Below are positions 7,054 to 14,150 of a stretch of 18,942 nt of DNA, piece by piece. A model generated the notes under the pieces. It saw nothing but the letters and a program-made list of their open reading frames with translations, was not told the origin of the DNA and ran no database searches. Source of the stretch: Actinomycetes bacterium (GTDB lineage Bacteria; Actinomycetota; Aquicultoria; CAJVYJ01; JAUVQD01); contig JAUWIO010000001.1 of NCBI GenBank assembly GCA_030605305.1, positions 1 through 18,942 on the forward strand. The letters are read 5' to 3'. The translations under genes and the position numbers were made by a program. The first letter of the stretch is position 1, and each line of letters begins with the position of its first letter.

Positions 7054-7392
7054 GTGCCGAGAACCAATAAATTTTCGCATCCGAGTGAAGCCGTCTGCGC
7101 GCGGATATTGGACTTCTATCGAATCCCCTGGGAATATGAGCCGACTTCTTTTCCAATCGATTGGGATGCGAAAGGCACCATAATCTCAAGCTTCAGGCCC
7201 GATTTCTATCTCCCCGCCCAAGAGCAGTATATCGAGCTGACGACGATGAGCCAAAAGCTCGTGACCAAGAAAAACCGCAAAGTGCGCCGGTTACGAGAAT
7301 TGTATCCACACATCAATATCAAGATATTCTATCAAAGAGACCTCAAGAACCTGCTTGTTAAATACGGCCTCTGTTCGGAGGAGGCAATGTAG
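7054..7392 (+). CDS. Small PD-(D/E)XK-like nuclease-fold protein upstream of hpt
   Basis: GTG at 7054 gives 112 residues; the start is seven bases after the MerR stop and lacks a strong ribosome-binding site. The product looks like a minimal restriction-endonuclease fold: an N-terminal helix with Glu (SEAVCARILDFY), a WEYEP strand, then FRPDFYLP...QYIELTTM, a lysine-rich KKNRKVRRLRELYP helix, and an IKIFYQRDL strand. PD-x(n)-E-x-[K] is the expected catalytic pattern; here the motif is PDF...IELT, so the Lys of E-x-K is Thr and catalysis is questionable, unless a Lys in the next helix substitutes. The TAG stop shares one base with the GTG of hpt, so the two are coupled. Function is not known. 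Confidence 0.7.
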   Translation: MPRTNKFSHPSEAVCARILDFYRIPWEYEPTSFPIDWDAKGTIISSFRPDFYLPAQEQYIELTTMSQKLVTKKNRKVRRLRELYPHINIKIFYQRDLKNLLVKYGLCSEEAM

Positions 7393-7919
7393 TGCTCGAT
7401 GAAACGCTTTTTTCCGAAGACGACATCGGACAGGCTTTAACTCGCCTGAGCGGGCAGCTAACTACTGATTACGCCGGGTGTGCCCCGGTTCTGGTAACCG
7501 TACTGCGGGGCGGTTTTATGTTCTTGGCGGACCTGATGCGCGCCGTACGTTTGCCGCTTTCAGTCGATTTCCTGGCTGTCTCAGCTTACGGGCCGCACGC
7601 GGGCGACCTCGGCACAGTCCAAGTCCTGAAGGATCTTCAGGAATTAATAGCGGGGCGCGACGTGATCGTGGTCGAGGACATTATCGATACCGGGCTGACC
7701 TTAAACTATCTGCTTGAACTCCTTCGAGCGGGCCGTCCGAACTCTTTGAGCGTCTGTACCCTGCTCGATCGGTCTGTCCGCCGGATCGCGCAGATCGACA
7801 TCGAGTATACGGGCTTTGCAATACCGGATGTGTTCGTTGTCGGGTATGGCCTCGATTACCAACAGAGATTCCGGGAACTTCCATATATCGCGAAGGTCAA
7901 AATAGAGTCGAGCAGTTAA
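7392..7919 (+). CDS. hpt: Hypoxanthine phosphoribosyltransferase
   Basis: This enzyme makes IMP (or GMP) from hypoxanthine (guanine) and PRPP in the cytoplasm. The 175-residue length is typical. Family motifs are in place: LVTVLRGGFMFLADLMR (PRPP and loop I), SAYGPHAG (flexible loop), VIVVEDIIDTGLTL (PRPP-binding loop, with the two acidic residues before D-T-G), FAIPDVFVVGYGLDY (purine-binding and closing region) and RELPYI. GTG at 7392 lies directly behind a GGAGGAG ribosome-binding site inside the preceding gene. It is followed by apt 32 bases later, giving a purine-salvage pair, although a separate promoter for apt is visible between them. Confidence 0.95.
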   Translation: MLDETLFSEDDIGQALTRLSGQLTTDYAGCAPVLVTVLRGGFMFLADLMRAVRLPLSVDFLAVSAYGPHAGDLGTVQVLKDLQELIAGRDVIVVEDIIDTGLTLNYLLELLRAGRPNSLSVCTLLDRSVRRIAQIDIEYTGFAIPDVFVVGYGLDYQQRFRELPYIAKVKIESSS

Positions 7920-7954
7920 CTCAGGCATTACGTTTGTGCTAAAATCACAGCATG
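7916..7954 (+). promoter_or_regulatory. Candidate extended -10 promoter for a leaderless apt transcript
   Basis: TTAACT (7916-7921) and TAAAAT (7940-7945) are 18 bases apart, and TGC precedes the -10 as an extended -10 element. The expected start of transcription, seven bases past the -10, falls at the A of the apt ATG (7952). No Shine-Dalgarno sequence precedes that ATG, which fits leaderless translation, common in Actinobacteria. Confidence 0.5.
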
Positions 7955-8521
7955 AACCTCAAGTCGATTATTCGCGATATCCCGGACTTTCCCAAGCCCG
8001 GTATCGTCTTTAAAGATATCACGCCATTACTTTCGGACCACACTGCGTTTCGTTCGGCGATCCAGGACATGAGCTCCCATTTCGCTGATTCCAGCATCGA
8101 TCTTATCGTGGGGGCTGAGGCGAGGGGCTTTATCTTTGGTTCGGTGCTCGCCTATGAAATGGGCGTCGGTTTTGTCCCGGCGCGCAAACCGGGGAAACTG
8201 CCGCATCGCACGGCTAACGCCACTTACGAATTGGAGTATGGCACTGACAGTCTGGAGATCCACGAGGATGCCATCGAGCGAGGCCAAAGAGTCTTGATCG
8301 GTGATGACGTTCTAGCGACCGGCGGAACTGCCGGCGCCAAGACCAAGTTGATCGAGAAACTCGGCGGGCAAGTCGCGGGGGTCGCGTTCTTGATCGAACT
8401 GACATTCCTTGGCGGGCGAGACAAGCTGGAAGGCTATAATGTCTTCTCGCTTATAACCTACGAATCGAGATTATGGCCCGAGCGACCGCTCCTCCAACGA
8501 GAGTCCCTAAAGCCTTACTAG
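7952..8521 (+). CDS. apt: Adenine phosphoribosyltransferase
   Basis: The 189-residue enzyme converts adenine and PRPP to AMP in one salvage step. Motifs are canonical: [21 protein letters not shown] at the N-terminus, [31 protein letters not shown], and the PRPP-binding [16 protein letters not shown]. The family more often has VDD where this one has GDD. ATG at 7952 is chosen because the N-terminus matches the family and no other start fits. It carries no ribosome-binding site and probably has its own leaderless promoter. The last 49 bases overlap the next gene in another frame. Confidence 0.96.
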   Translation: MNLKSIIRDIPDFPKPGIVFKDITPLLSDHTAFRSAIQDMSSHFADSSIDLIVGAEARGFIFGSVLAYEMGVGFVPARKPGKLPHRTANATYELEYGTDSLEIHEDAIERGQRVLIGDDVLATGGTAGAKTKLIEKLGGQVAGVAFLIELTFLGGRDKLEGYNVFSLITYESRLWPERPLLQRESLKPY

Positions 8522-8874
8522 CTTGGTTTGTCCTGGCGATTATCTTGGTATTCATCATGATCAATTGGCCCAGGGCAGAGCGGGCTCCCATCCAACCCAT
8601 TTCCCAGGAGAGCACGCAGACGACTTCCGAAACGACCGAGACGACGACGTCTGCGCCGGCTGAATTGGATAAGGTCGAGGTAGTGGCGGACACCCTCAAC
8701 TTTCGCTCGAGTCCAAAGTACGAGGATAGGACTATTCTGAAGACACTGGTCAAAGGCACGACGATGGTCGTGAAGGAGCGGGATGAGGGTTGGCTTTTTG
8801 TCGAACTGGACACAGGCCAATCAGGCTACGTAGCGGACAAACCTGATTTCATCAGAAAGGTCGATCAGGAGTGA
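8473..8874 (+). CDS. Membrane-anchored SH3-domain (SH3b) protein
   Basis: Of 133 residues, about 14-32 form one hydrophobic segment ([17 protein letters not shown]), preceded by a basic N-terminus, so the bulk is likely outside the membrane. A Thr/Ser/Glu-rich linker runs from about 40 to 65, then a bacterial SH3 domain from about 68: [28 protein letters not shown] and [14 protein letters not shown]. These SH3b domains commonly bind peptidoglycan or proteins. ATG at 8473 is the only start upstream of the membrane segment and forces a 49-base overlap with apt. No strong ribosome-binding site is seen, so it may depend on translation of apt. It ends in a four-base overlap (GTGA) with the next gene. 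Confidence 0.75.
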   Translation: MARATAPPTRVPKALLAWFVLAIILVFIMINWPRAERAPIQPISQESTQTTSETTETTTSAPAELDKVEVVADTLNFRSSPKYEDRTILKTLVKGTTMVVKERDEGWLFVELDTGQSGYVADKPDFIRKVDQE

Positions 8875-9179
8875 GGGTCTTCGGCAAAGCCGTCGATTTC
8901 TACAGGCTTAGGGTCTTAAAGGTCAACGAGGATTCAAGTCCCGAGCTAGCCTGGCATGATGATATCCTTTTTAAAACACCTCCGGCGGAAGAGCACCACT
9001 TGGACGAGTGGTACATTCTGCAGGCGGTCAGTATAGATTCGGAGCAAGCGTTCCCGCTGGCGCGTTTCGTCGATGGAGATGAGGCTATGCGTGATCGGGA
9101 CAAGGTCGACGAGTTCCTCAGCGAATTGACAAAACAGGAGTTCGAAAGACGGTTCTTAAAGAAAACCCAAAGCGATTAA
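8871..9179 (+). CDS. Hypothetical protein coupled to SH3 protein
   Basis: GTG at 8871 overlaps the previous TGA by four bases, with CAGGAG just upstream. The 102-residue product is soluble and acidic. An opening strand set (GKAVDFYRLRVLKV) is followed by a HHLDEWYILQAVSIDSE stretch, and a charged helix (DKVDEFLSELTKQEFERRFLKK) ends it. There is no signal peptide, cysteine motif or recognised catalytic pattern. I do not recognise the family. Its tight coupling to the SH3 gene suggests they are made together. Transcription likely ends at the hairpin at 9205-9251. Confidence 0.65.
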   Translation: MRVFGKAVDFYRLRVLKVNEDSSPELAWHDDILFKTPPAEEHHLDEWYILQAVSIDSEQAFPLARFVDGDEAMRDRDKVDEFLSELTKQEFERRFLKKTQSD

Positions 9180-9204
9180 TCTAAAGATCACCCGTACATT
9201 TTAT

Positions 9205-9251
9205 CCTCCTTGGGAAAGAATGAAGAAATCCGCCCAAGGGGGTCTTTTTTT
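9205..9251 (+). terminator. Intrinsic terminator / RBS-occluding hairpin abutting the glycosyltransferase start
   Basis: CCTCCTTGGG (9205-9214) pairs with CCCAAGGGGG (9233-9242) over ten positions with one T-G wobble and an 18-base loop, followed by TCTTTTTTT up to base 9251. The next three bases are the ATG of the glycosyltransferase. The 3' arm contains the AAGGGGG ribosome-binding site, and the 5' arm resembles an anti-Shine-Dalgarno sequence. It can therefore stop transcripts from upstream and also hide the ribosome-binding site. Confidence 0.75.
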
Positions 9252-10286
9252 ATGAAAATCGGCATTGCCGCACCAATATGGTATCCGATCCCGCCTATCG
9301 GCTATGGTGGGATAGAAATGGTAGTCAGCCTGCTCACGGAGGGGTTGGTCGAGAAGGGGCACGATGTAACGCTCTTCGCCTCAGGTGACTCACGGACCAA
9401 CGCCCAGCTGGTCTCGACATACGACATCTCTCCTTCACTCCGGATCGGAGAGGTCTATCCTGATCTCATCAACTCGCTAAACGTCTATGAGCGCGCCCGG
9501 GACATGGACATTATCCATGATCACAGCGGAATGGTCGGGCCGGCGATCGGGTCCCTTAAGGATGTACCGGTTCTGCACACCCTGCATGGCCCGGCGACGC
9601 CGGAGGCCAAGGAGCTGTATCACAAGCTCGATCCCGGGTTGTATTTCAACGCCATCTCCGAGGACCAGCGGAGATCCTTCGGCGACCTGAATTTCGTCTC
9701 CACCATCTACAACGCGATCGATCTCGACGGTTCCGTGTATTCCGACGAGAAAGAGGATTGGCTGCTCTTTGTGGGGCGGATGAATCCCGAGAAGGGCGCG
9801 CATCTCGCAGTTGAAGCCGCCAATCGACTAGGAAAACGATTATTGATGGCCACAAAGATGGCTGAGCCTGATGAACAGTACTACTTTGAGCACCAGGTCG
9901 CGCCCCTGCTCAATTCCAACATCGAGGTCTTAGGGGAGATCAGCCCGACCGAGAAAGCCGAATTGTACTCGAAAGCGGCCTGTACGCTCTTTCCGATCGA
10001 ATGGCCGGAGCCTTTCGGGTTGGTAATGATCGAGTCGATGGCGGCCGGGACTCCGGTTGTCGCGATGCGCAATGGAGCGGTACCGGAGGTCATTGAAGAC
10101 AAGGAAACCGGTTTCATTGTCGACTCCATGGATGAGATGACCGCAGCAGTAGAGCGAGTCGACGCCATCGATCCGGCTGCTTGCCGCAGTGCGGTCGAGC
10201 GCAGATTCAGCTCCCAGAGGATGGTCGACGAGTACGAGCAGGCATACGAGCGAATACTGGAGATGGACGTTTCCAAGGCGGCCTAA
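9252..10286 (+). CDS. Glycosyltransferase family 4
   Basis: The 344-residue protein has the GT-B two-domain fold. The N-terminal half shows the GYGGIEMVVSLLTEGLVEKGHDVTLFA acceptor-domain signature. The C-terminal half shows LLFVGRMNPEKGAHLAVEA, and EPFGLVMIESMAAGTPVVA, the retaining-GT4 E-x7-E motif that binds the sugar nucleotide. The enzyme moves a sugar from a nucleotide donor to an unknown acceptor at the cytoplasmic side. The frame is also open from TTG 9210, but that lies inside the hairpin, and ATG 9252 has AGGGGG nine bases upstream and gives a normal family N-terminus (MKIGIAAPIWYP). It stands alone between two hairpins. Close relatives often lie outside polysaccharide clusters, so the product cannot be guessed. 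Confidence 0.9.
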   Translation: MKIGIAAPIWYPIPPIGYGGIEMVVSLLTEGLVEKGHDVTLFASGDSRTNAQLVSTYDISPSLRIGEVYPDLINSLNVYERARDMDIIHDHSGMVGPAIGSLKDVPVLHTLHGPATPEAKELYHKLDPGLYFNAISEDQRRSFGDLNFVSTIYNAIDLDGSVYSDEKEDWLLFVGRMNPEKGAHLAVEAANRLGKRLLMATKMAEPDEQYYFEHQVAPLLNSNIEVLGEISPTEKAELYSKAACTLFPIEWPEPFGLVMIESMAAGTPVVAMRNGAVPEVIEDKETGFIVDSMDEMTAAVERVDAIDPAACRSAVERRFSSQRMVDEYEQAYERILEMDVSKAA

Positions 10287-10323
10287 GCGTATTCTCGAGC
10301 CGCGGCGAGGCCGCGACCGCTAA

Positions 10324-10352
10324 TTGACAGCGTATGGCTGTTCTGATAGTTT
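10324..10352 (+). promoter_or_regulatory. Predicted housekeeping promoter for ileS
   Basis: A perfect TTGACA (10324-10329) is followed by 17 bases and TAGTTT (10347-10352), with TG one base before the -10 (extended -10). Transcription would begin near 10359 and give a leader of about 78 bases before the GTG of ileS. A CGCGGC-GAG-GCCGCG hairpin (10301-10315) sits just upstream without a U-tract. Confidence 0.6.
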
Positions 10353-10368
10353 TCACTTGCATAAACGC

Positions 10369-10434
10369 CCTCACTCCGCACGGGAATCATCCCTTCACGG
10401 CGCCGCCGGGAGTGGGGATATTTTTTGGGGTGAG
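10369..10434 (+). promoter_or_regulatory. Structured ileS leader: terminator-like hairpin with an alternative SD-pairing
   Basis: CCTCACTCC (10369-10377) pairs with GGAGTGGGG (10409-10417), nine pairs with one T-G wobble, and the 3' arm is followed by ATATTTTTT (10418-10426), as in an intrinsic terminator. The same 5' arm (10370-10377) can instead pair with GGGGTGAG (10427-10434), which contains the ileS ribosome-binding site, over eight pairs with one wobble. The 31-base loop holds a small GGGA/TCCC hairpin. No T-box consensus was found. Confidence 0.5.
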
Positions 10435-10436
10435 AA

Positions 10437-13250
10437 GTGGGCGACAAAGTAAACTATAAGGACACGCTCAATCTACCGCGAACAGACTTTCCGATGCGCG
10501 GGAACCTCCCGAAGCTCGAGCCGCGGATCCTCCAAGAATGGGAGGAGAGCAACCTCGCTGAACGTTTGAGCGAGGGCAAGCCCGGTCGCGAAAACTTCAC
10601 CCTCCACGATGGTCCGCCCTATGCAAACGGTGATATTCACTTGGGGCATACCCTCAATAAAGTCCTCAAGGATATTATTGTGCGCTCCAAGACGATGTCC
10701 GGTTACAACAGCCCCTACGTCCCGGGCTGGGACTGTCACGGACAACCTATCGAGCATGAGGTCGAGAAGCGTCTCGGCAAGGAACGCGCCGACATCGATA
10801 TAGCACAGATCCGCAGCCTTTGCCGCGAGTACGCCCTGAAATTCGTCGATCGGCAGCGAAGCCAATTCAAGCGCCTCGGGGTCGGTGGGTCATGGGAAAA
10901 ACCATACCTGACCCTCGATCGTGAATACGAGGCGGCCAACGTCAAGGTATTCAGTGAGCTGTACCAAAAAGGGCTCATCTATAAAGGTCGGAAACCGATC
11001 CATTGGTGTTACAGGTGTCGGACGGCTCTAGCCGAGGCCGAGATAGAGTACAAGGACGTACCATCGCCTTCGATCTATGTGAAATTCCCTTTGTTGAGCG
11101 AACTAGGACCCCTAAAGGGCGCTGAGGGCCGCAAGAGCCTCCTTATATGGACTACCACGCCCTGGACTTTGCCGGCAAATGTGGCCGTAGCGGTATCGCC
11201 GAAAGCCGAATATGTCGCTGTACGTGACGGCGCCGAGATCTTGATCTTCGCGAAGGCCCTGGTCGAAGAGGTCAGCAAGGTGATCGGGCGGGAACTGGAG
11301 ATAGTGGCCGAGTTCCCGGGTAGCGCTCTGGAAGAGGCCAAGTGTTCGCATCCGACCGCAGATGCGGAGTCGCTGGTCATCGGCGCTGATTTTGTGGCCC
11401 TCGACCAAGGGACCGGCTGTGTTCATATAGCACCCGGACATGGTCAAGACGACTATCTGATCGGGCAGGAGTATGGATTGCCGTCGCCGATGCCGGTCGA
11501 TGACAGGGGTGTCTTTACTGACGAAGCCGGGCAATTCGCCGGCCTTCACATCAAGGCGGGCAATCAAGTCATCCTGGACGATCTCACCGAACGCGGCCTG
11601 CTCTTGTGGTCCGGGGAGATCGAGCACTCATATCCTCACTGCTGGCGATGTAAGCAGCCGGTGATATTTCGCGCCACTGAACAGTGGTTTATTTCGATGA
11701 GCGCGGGCGATTTGAGAGGCCGCGCTCTGAACGCTATCAAATCGGTCGAGTGGGTGCCGGATTGGAGTATCAAGCGGATCACCGGGATGGTCGAGGAACG
11801 CCCTGATTGGTGTATCTCCAGGCAACGCGCATGGGGTGTTCCGATCCCGGTCTTCTATTGTGAGGATTGCCAGGAAGTGCTGGCGAGCCCCGATGTCTTA
11901 TCGCATGTCGAGGGTGTTTTTAGGGAGCGCGGCGCCGATGTGTGGTTCACTGAACCGGTCGAGGATCTCTTGCCGGCCGGGACGGCCTGCGCCAAGTGTT
12001 CGGGAGTTAGGTTCCGCAAGGAGACCGATATATTCGATGTCTGGTTCGAATCGGGTGTCAGTCATGAGGCAGTTCTGGAGATCCGCCCCGAGCTCAGTTG
12101 GCCGGCCGATCTCTACCTGGAGGGCTCCGATCAGCATCGCGGTTGGTTTCAGTCGTCGCTGTTAACGGCCGTCGGGACGCGAGACCAGGCACCATACGCG
12201 CAGGTCCTCACACATGGATTTCTCGTTGATGGTCACGGTCGAAAGATGTCCAAGTCTGACGGAAACGTTGTCGACCCGCTCAAGGTCATTAAAGGGTCAG
12301 GGGCAGACATCTTGCGCCTATGGGTCAGCTCTGCCGACTATAGCTCTGATATCGCTGGCTCCGATGAGATATTGGCGCGTATCAGCGAAGGGTACCGACG
12401 TATTCGTAATACGCTGAGGTTCCTGCTTGGGAGTATTGGTGATTTCCAGGAAAGCGACGCGATCCCGTATGAATCGCTCGAAGAGATCGACCGCTGGGCG
12501 CTGCACCGTTTTAACAAGCTTGTCGAACGGGTCCAGGCTGCTTACGACGACTATCGCTTTCATGTCGTCTATCACTCTATATATAATTTCTGCGGCGTCG
12601 ATATGAGCTCATTCTACCTGGATGTGCTAAAGGATACCCTCTACACATTTGCGCCTGACTCAAAAGAAAGGCGCTCGGCCCAGACGGCGATCAAGACCAT
12701 CGCGGATGGACTCATCCGCCTGCTCGCCCCGAGCCTGGTTTTTACGAGCGAGGAGGCCTGGGAACATCTTCACCGGGAAGAGGGCGCGGGCAGTGTTCAC
12801 CTAGAGCAATTGCCGGAGGTGGACGAGACGCAGCTGGACGATGACCTTGAGAGTGCTTGGAGCACTCTTTTATCTATCAGGGTCGAGGTAGCCCGGGCTC
12901 TTGAGAAAGCCCGGGTCGAAAAGTTGATCGGCGGTTCACTGGAAGCAGGGGTGTCCTTGAGTGTTCCGGAAGATCTTCGCGCCGTTATCGAAGCATATAA
13001 ATCGCGATTATCGGCAATATTCATCGTGTCTCAGGTCGAGCTGGACGGGATCGACGACGACGGGCTCGCTTACGAGAGCGAAACAATGCCCGGCCTTAAA
13101 GTGGGAGTCCACAGAGCACAAGGCGAGAAATGTTCGCGCTGCTGGAACTTCCGGACAGAGGTCGGCGAAGATGAGACGCATCCCGAGCTTTGCGGACGCT
13201 GTCGGGAAGTTGTCGCAGAGCTGCGAGCGACTGGCGGCGGGGACGCATAA
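10437..13250 (+). CDS. ileS: Isoleucyl-tRNA synthetase
   Basis: The 937-residue class I synthetase charges tRNA-Ile and edits misactivated valine. The HIGH motif is HLGH at residues 68-71 and the KMSKS loop at 603-607. Between them lie the CP1 editing domain with the TTPWTLPAN region and the WCISRQRAWGVPIPVFYC segment. The C-terminal zinc finger has Cys899, Cys902, Cys919 and Cys922. This is the bacterial IleS type with the C-terminal zinc finger and normal length. Start is GTG 10437, behind GGGGTGAG. The following DksA-type gene begins ten bases after the stop, with lspA and rluD next, a gene order widespread in Gram-positive bacteria. Expression is probably controlled by the structured leader. 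Confidence 0.97.
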   Translation: MGDKVNYKDTLNLPRTDFPMRGNLPKLEPRILQEWEESNLAERLSEGKPGRENFTLHDGPPYANGDIHLGHTLNKVLKDIIVRSKTMSGYNSPYVPGWDCHGQPIEHEVEKRLGKERADIDIAQIRSLCREYALKFVDRQRSQFKRLGVGGSWEKPYLTLDREYEAANVKVFSELYQKGLIYKGRKPIHWCYRCRTALAEAEIEYKDVPSPSIYVKFPLLSELGPLKGAEGRKSLLIWTTTPWTLPANVAVAVSPKAEYVAVRDGAEILIFAKALVEEVSKVIGRELEIVAEFPGSALEEAKCSHPTADAESLVIGADFVALDQGTGCVHIAPGHGQDDYLIGQEYGLPSPMPVDDRGVFTDEAGQFAGLHIKAGNQVILDDLTERGLLLWSGEIEHSYPHCWRCKQPVIFRATEQWFISMSAGDLRGRALNAIKSVEWVPDWSIKRITGMVEERPDWCISRQRAWGVPIPVFYCEDCQEVLASPDVLSHVEGVFRERGADVWFTEPVEDLLPAGTACAKCSGVRFRKETDIFDVWFESGVSHEAVLEIRPELSWPADLYLEGSDQHRGWFQSSLLTAVGTRDQAPYAQVLTHGFLVDGHGRKMSKSDGNVVDPLKVIKGSGADILRLWVSSADYSSDIAGSDEILARISEGYRRIRNTLRFLLGSIGDFQESDAIPYESLEEIDRWALHRFNKLVERVQAAYDDYRFHVVYHSIYNFCGVDMSSFYLDVLKDTLYTFAPDSKERRSAQTAIKTIADGLIRLLAPSLVFTSEEAWEHLHREEGAGSVHLEQLPEVDETQLDDDLESAWSTLLSIRVEVARALEKARVEKLIGGSLEAGVSLSVPEDLRAVIEAYKSRLSAIFIVSQVELDGIDDDGLAYESETMPGLKVGVHRAQGEKCSRCWNFRTEVGEDETHPELCGRCREVVAELRATGGGDA

Positions 13251-13259
13251 GGAGAAGAG

Positions 13260-13637
13260 ATGGATAGCGAGCGACTTGAAAGATATCGGGCAAGATTATT
13301 GAAGGAGAAGTATCGTCTCCAGCTTGAGTTGGGCCGTATTCATGCTGAAAACAAAGGGGTCGCTGGAGCTGAAGCCGAAACTAGAGGGGACCAGACTTAC
13401 GGTGACCACATGGGCGATGCGGCCACGGACCTGTTCGACAAGGAGCGAGATCTCTCACTAGAGGATAACGTCGTCGACCTTTTGGCCCAGGTCGATGCAG
13501 CGTTGGCCCGTATTGACGCCGGCACTTACGGCACCTGCAGCGCCTGCGGCCAACCGATCGACGAACTCCGCCTGAGAGCCATCCCGTACACGAACCTGTG
13601 CTTGGCCGACAAAGAGCGCGCCGAGGGCGCGTCCTAA
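13260..13637 (+). CDS. DksA/TraR-family zinc-finger protein
   Basis: The 125-residue protein has the DksA layout: an N-terminal coiled coil (about residues 3-32), a linker with a GDHMGDAATDLFDKERDLSLEDN helix (about 48-72), and a C-terminal zinc finger. The finger reads C93-x2-C96-x17-C114-x2-D117, so the fourth zinc ligand Cys is Asp, which leaves a Cys3-Asp site or a weakened zinc site. Members bind RNA polymerase in the secondary channel and modulate promoters, though many Gram-positive relatives between ileS and lspA have not been studied. ATG 13260 follows an AGGAGAAG ribosome-binding site ten bases after ileS, so it is in the ileS operon. Confidence 0.88.
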   Translation: MDSERLERYRARLLKEKYRLQLELGRIHAENKGVAGAEAETRGDQTYGDHMGDAATDLFDKERDLSLEDNVVDLLAQVDAALARIDAGTYGTCSACGQPIDELRLRAIPYTNLCLADKERAEGAS

Positions 13638-13652
13638 GGGGCGCCGGCGGTC

Positions 13653-14150
13653 GTGGTTTTTTGGCTGCTGGCGCTAGGCGTCTTCCTCGTCGACCGTGTC
13701 ACTAAGTATTACGTGACCTCGACTCTGGCAGAGGGAGGCACGATACAGATCATTCCCGGCATCCTGCATGTCACGTTCGTGCTCAACCCCGGGGGTGCTT
13801 TTGGGCTCCTCCCTCAGGGCACGATATTCTTCACACTCATCACACTTATCGTTTTTATCGCTGTTATCTGGTATTACGCTACCCAGCGGCCGCAACATCT
13901 GGCCGTCGCCGCTGCTTTGGGTCTGATCGTCGGCGGGACAGCCGGCAATCTCTACGATCGCCTGGTAGTCGGACGGGTCATCGACTGGATAGACTTTCGC
14001 GTCTTCCCTGTTTTTAATGTCGCCGATGCCGCCGTTGTAACCGGCCTGAGCTTGATCGCCTTGATGATACTGTGGCCGGGCGGACCGCTTAGCGAGGGCG
14101 GCCCTTCCGGCGCCGAAGATGATCTGCCGAAAAGTGGAGATGCACAGTGA
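13653..14150 (+). CDS. lspA: Lipoprotein signal peptidase (signal peptidase II)
   Basis: This integral membrane aspartyl protease cleaves the signal peptide of prolipoproteins after lipid attachment. Of 165 residues, four membrane segments are apparent, at about 2-14, 57-75, 82-97 and 122-142. Family motifs are intact: FLVDRVTKYY near the N-terminus, LNPGGAFGLL, GGTAGNLYDRL, VIDWIDF (Asp111) and PVFNVADAAV (Asp125); the last two aspartates are presumed to be the catalytic pair. GTG 13653 is the annotated start; it lies 16 bases after the previous stop. The gene's TGA overlaps the rluD-like GTG by four bases. Confidence 0.95.
   Translation: MVFWLLALGVFLVDRVTKYYVTSTLAEGGTIQIIPGILHVTFVLNPGGAFGLLPQGTIFFTLITLIVFIAVIWYYATQRPQHLAVAAALGLIVGGTAGNLYDRLVVGRVIDWIDFRVFPVFNVADAAVVTGLSLIALMILWPGGPLSEGGPSGAEDDLPKSGDAQ

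Noticed and set aside
9210..9251. TTG 9210 as the start of the glycosyltransferase.
   Set aside because: It lies in the hairpin arm, has no ribosome-binding site, and the extra residues do not resemble the GT4 N-terminus.
10301..10315. CGCGGC-GAG-GCCGCG hairpin as a terminator for the glycosyltransferase.
   Set aside because: It is GC-rich but has no U-tract, so intrinsic termination is not supported.
10359..10436. Actinobacterial T-box riboswitch ahead of ileS.
   Set aside because: No T-box core (AGGGTGG/ACCGCG) was found and the leader is short; a covariance search would be decisive.
10334..10459. A 41-codon ATG frame upstream of and overlapping ileS, with three ATA isoleucine codons, as a possible leader peptide.
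   Set aside because: Its ATG lies within the predicted promoter, before the likely transcription start, and there is no ribosome-binding site.
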